Source: Lucinisca nassula (taxonomy: Eukaryota; Mollusca; Bivalvia; Lucinida; Lucinidae). Taken from it: a stretch of 64,000 nt of DNA. The DNA lies in contig OY757023.1 of the NCBI GenBank assembly GCA_963580285.1, forward strand, positions 91,227,108-91,291,107. Direction: 5' to 3'. Under the pieces are notes generated by a model. The model did no database searches, was not told the DNA's origin, and saw nothing but the letters and a program-made list of their open reading frames with translations. The stretch's first letter is position 1. The number at the start of each line of letters is the position of its first letter. The translations under genes were made by a program, and so were the position numbers. Positions 62,252-64,000 of this stretch are shown here, in pieces.

Positions 62252-64000
62252 AATGGGTCGGTTCTGATGGCCATGAAACGACCCTTGTTTATGACAAGAA
62301 AGGCCAAAATTTTCAGAAAAAGAAATTTCGTACGACTCTACCAAGTAGTGTGGGTGCTTACATTGATGCCACAGTGGGAGGGGTACCCTTGTATTTCACC
62401 ATTGACACTGGGGCTTCTCAGACTATTTTGGGCACAAGGATTTATGAGAGGATTCCAGCTTATCTCGGACCCAAGCTGAATGAGTCATCCAACAATATCA
62501 CATGTGCAGGTGGTACTATACTAAAAGAGCATGGAAAGGCCATATTTGACTTGCAACTTGGAAGTCTTAGATTAACAAAAGAGTTGATTGTGGCTGATAT
62601 AGGGGATGAAGGGTTGCTTGGTGCAGATATAATGCAGGAAGATAAAGAGGGCCCTGGGGATCTTATCCTTAGTAGGGGCATCTTAAGATTAAGGGGAATG
62701 GACATTGAGATTTTAAGGGTAGGAAAGGATTGTAGGGTAAGGAAAGTCACAGCCGCAGACCACTACACTGTGCCAGGATACTGCGAGCAGGTAATTGATG
62801 TATTCATAGAGCGTTTCCCTGAGGATGATTATGCCAGAAACAAAGATGTGCTTGTGGAGGCTTGTGATGGATTCAATACCAGGTATCCACTTGTAATGGC
62901 TAGTTCTGTGGTTGACATGGATTCTGGTCCTACTCAAAAGGTAAGACTTTTAAACCCCTCTAGTGATCCGGTGTCAGTCTATCAGGACAGTGTGATAGGA
63001 ACTGCAGAAAGGTATGATGACTTGCATTTGATTATCCAGTCGGAAGACCCGTCACAGACAGAAAATAACAATGCGGTTCGGCGAGTACAGCTCATGAACA
63101 CGAGTACAGAGAATGAGATATCTAGGGTGGCTGTACATTCTACTCAAAGTAAGTTACCACAGCATTTGGAGGATCTGTGCAGTCAAGCCTGTCATGATAG
63201 GACTGAGCAAGAAAGGGAGATAATAACTGATCTCCTTATTAAACATGAAAATGTCTTTTCACGTCATGAGTTTGATCTAGGTAGGACATCGCCCTCACTT
63301 GGTGTTCACATAATTGATACTGGGAATGCGAAACCGGTCCGTTGTCCGCCTAGACGTGTGCCCTTGGCATTTGCTGATGAGGAGCGCAAAGTGATTGAAA
63401 CCATGGAAAAACAGGGTATCATACGTAAGTCACACAGCTGCTGGAGTAGTCCATTAGTCCTGGTGAGAAAGAAAGCCGGCAAGGTGAGACCATGTGTTGA
63501 TTACAGGGCCGTAAACAAGGTAACACAAATGGACAATTTTCCCATCCCTAGGACAAGGGACTGTCTTGATGCAGTGGCAGGTGCGAGCGTGTTTTCAACT
63601 TTCGATGTCACGAGTTCGTATCATCAGGTCCCCGTCCGCGAAATTGATGTCCCTAAAACTGCATTCATTACTAAGTATGGTTTATATGAACATTGCACCA
63701 TGCCTATGGGAATGAAAAATTCGAGTGCAACATTTCAAAGAATTGTGGAAGCTGTCTTGCATGGGCTCAACTGGTTGACATGTCTTATCTATCTTGATGA
63801 CATAGTAGTATTTGCCAGAACATTTCAGGAACATGCAGACCGAGTTGATGCTGTGCTTAGCCGTATAGAAGCAGCTGGATTAAAACTCAAACCCAACAAG
63901 TGTCATTTGTTTCAAAGAGAGGTGCATTTTCTTGGACACATCATCTCTGGATCAGGTGTTCTTCCTAGTCCTGACAATGTGGCCAAAATTATGCAGTTTG
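62248..64000 (+). CDS. Gypsy-type Pol (protease and reverse transcriptase), partial
   Basis: Open in frame to the window edge, about 584 codons, with no stop. The aspartic protease has FTIDTGASQTILG (DTG/A) and GLLGADIM. A linker follows, then the reverse transcriptase from about 63330: GIIRKSHSCWSSPLVLVRKK, VDYRAVNKVTQ, FSTFDVTSSYHQV (motif A Asp), MPMGMKNSSATFQR (motif B), the catalytic IYLDDIVVFA (motif C) and FLGHIISGSGV (motif E). RNase H and integrase should lie to the right. No ATG is needed because it is expressed by frameshift. Intact frames suggest a recent, possibly active element. Confidence 0.92.

Overview
This window is animal nuclear DNA, most likely from a bivalve mollusc. It has AT-rich, intron-like sequence, spliced exons, tRNA-derived SINEs and many palindromic MITEs. 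It also has the (ACGG)n-tailed, tandem-repeat-filled elements that I associate with clam, mussel and oyster genomes. The species is not determined from sequence alone. There are no prokaryotic operons and no CRISPR array.

Host gene content. The only host protein gene I can support is part of CAD, the carbamoyl-phosphate synthetase / aspartate transcarbamylase / dihydroorotase fusion of pyrimidine synthesis, on the minus strand. Five exons read in order from 36343 down to 9311. Four encode the C-terminal half of the dihydroorotase domain and the fifth encodes the linker towards aspartate transcarbamylase. All four introns have GT..AG ends and the exon phases fit. One exon is only 116 bp (20075-20190) and is easily missed. 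Earlier exons (CPSase and the start of DHOase) and later ones (ATCase) were not found. A tRNA-Lys(CUU) gene lies at 43623-43695 on the minus strand.

Almost everything else is mobile DNA. 0.8-3.2 kb: hAT-like element with an 8-bp target duplication. 3.7-4.1 kb: minisatellite. 5.2-7.8, 10.3-13.4, 16.1-17.1 and 18.1-19.1 kb: tandem-repeat elements with terminal hairpins. 13.9-15.4 kb: Penelope-like retroelement. 17-24 kb: SINE and MITE clusters around three CAD exons. 24.6-27.5 kb: mariner split by a hAT-like element. 27.8-32.9 kb: a non-LTR endonuclease gene split by a 4.3-kb inverted-repeat element. 33.8-36.0 kb: 5'-truncated non-LTR element inserted into a MITE. 36.5-42 kb: MITEs and a second mariner. 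43.9-46.4 and 57.8-60.1 kb: two related 2.4-kb inverted-repeat elements. 48.25-54.8 kb: one non-LTR retrotransposon broken by at least six insertions. 60.3-64.0 kb: an apparently intact Gypsy-type gag-pol running off the right edge.

The most interesting signals are four. First, a tandem pair of 225-bp units at 52.8-53.3 kb carries a hammerhead ribozyme core on the minus strand, separated by 36-bp direct repeats; it resembles animal retrozymes or Penelope terminal repeats. Second, a group of elements starting CTAGA and ending in a hairpin can be compared with their empty sites through interrupted reading frames, and they show no target duplication. Third, a candidate -1 frameshift heptamer, GTTAAAC, abuts the gag stop of the Gypsy element. 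Fourth, one palindromic core (AAACAGTGTAGACCCAGATC and variants) recurs in several MITE families with otherwise different sequence.
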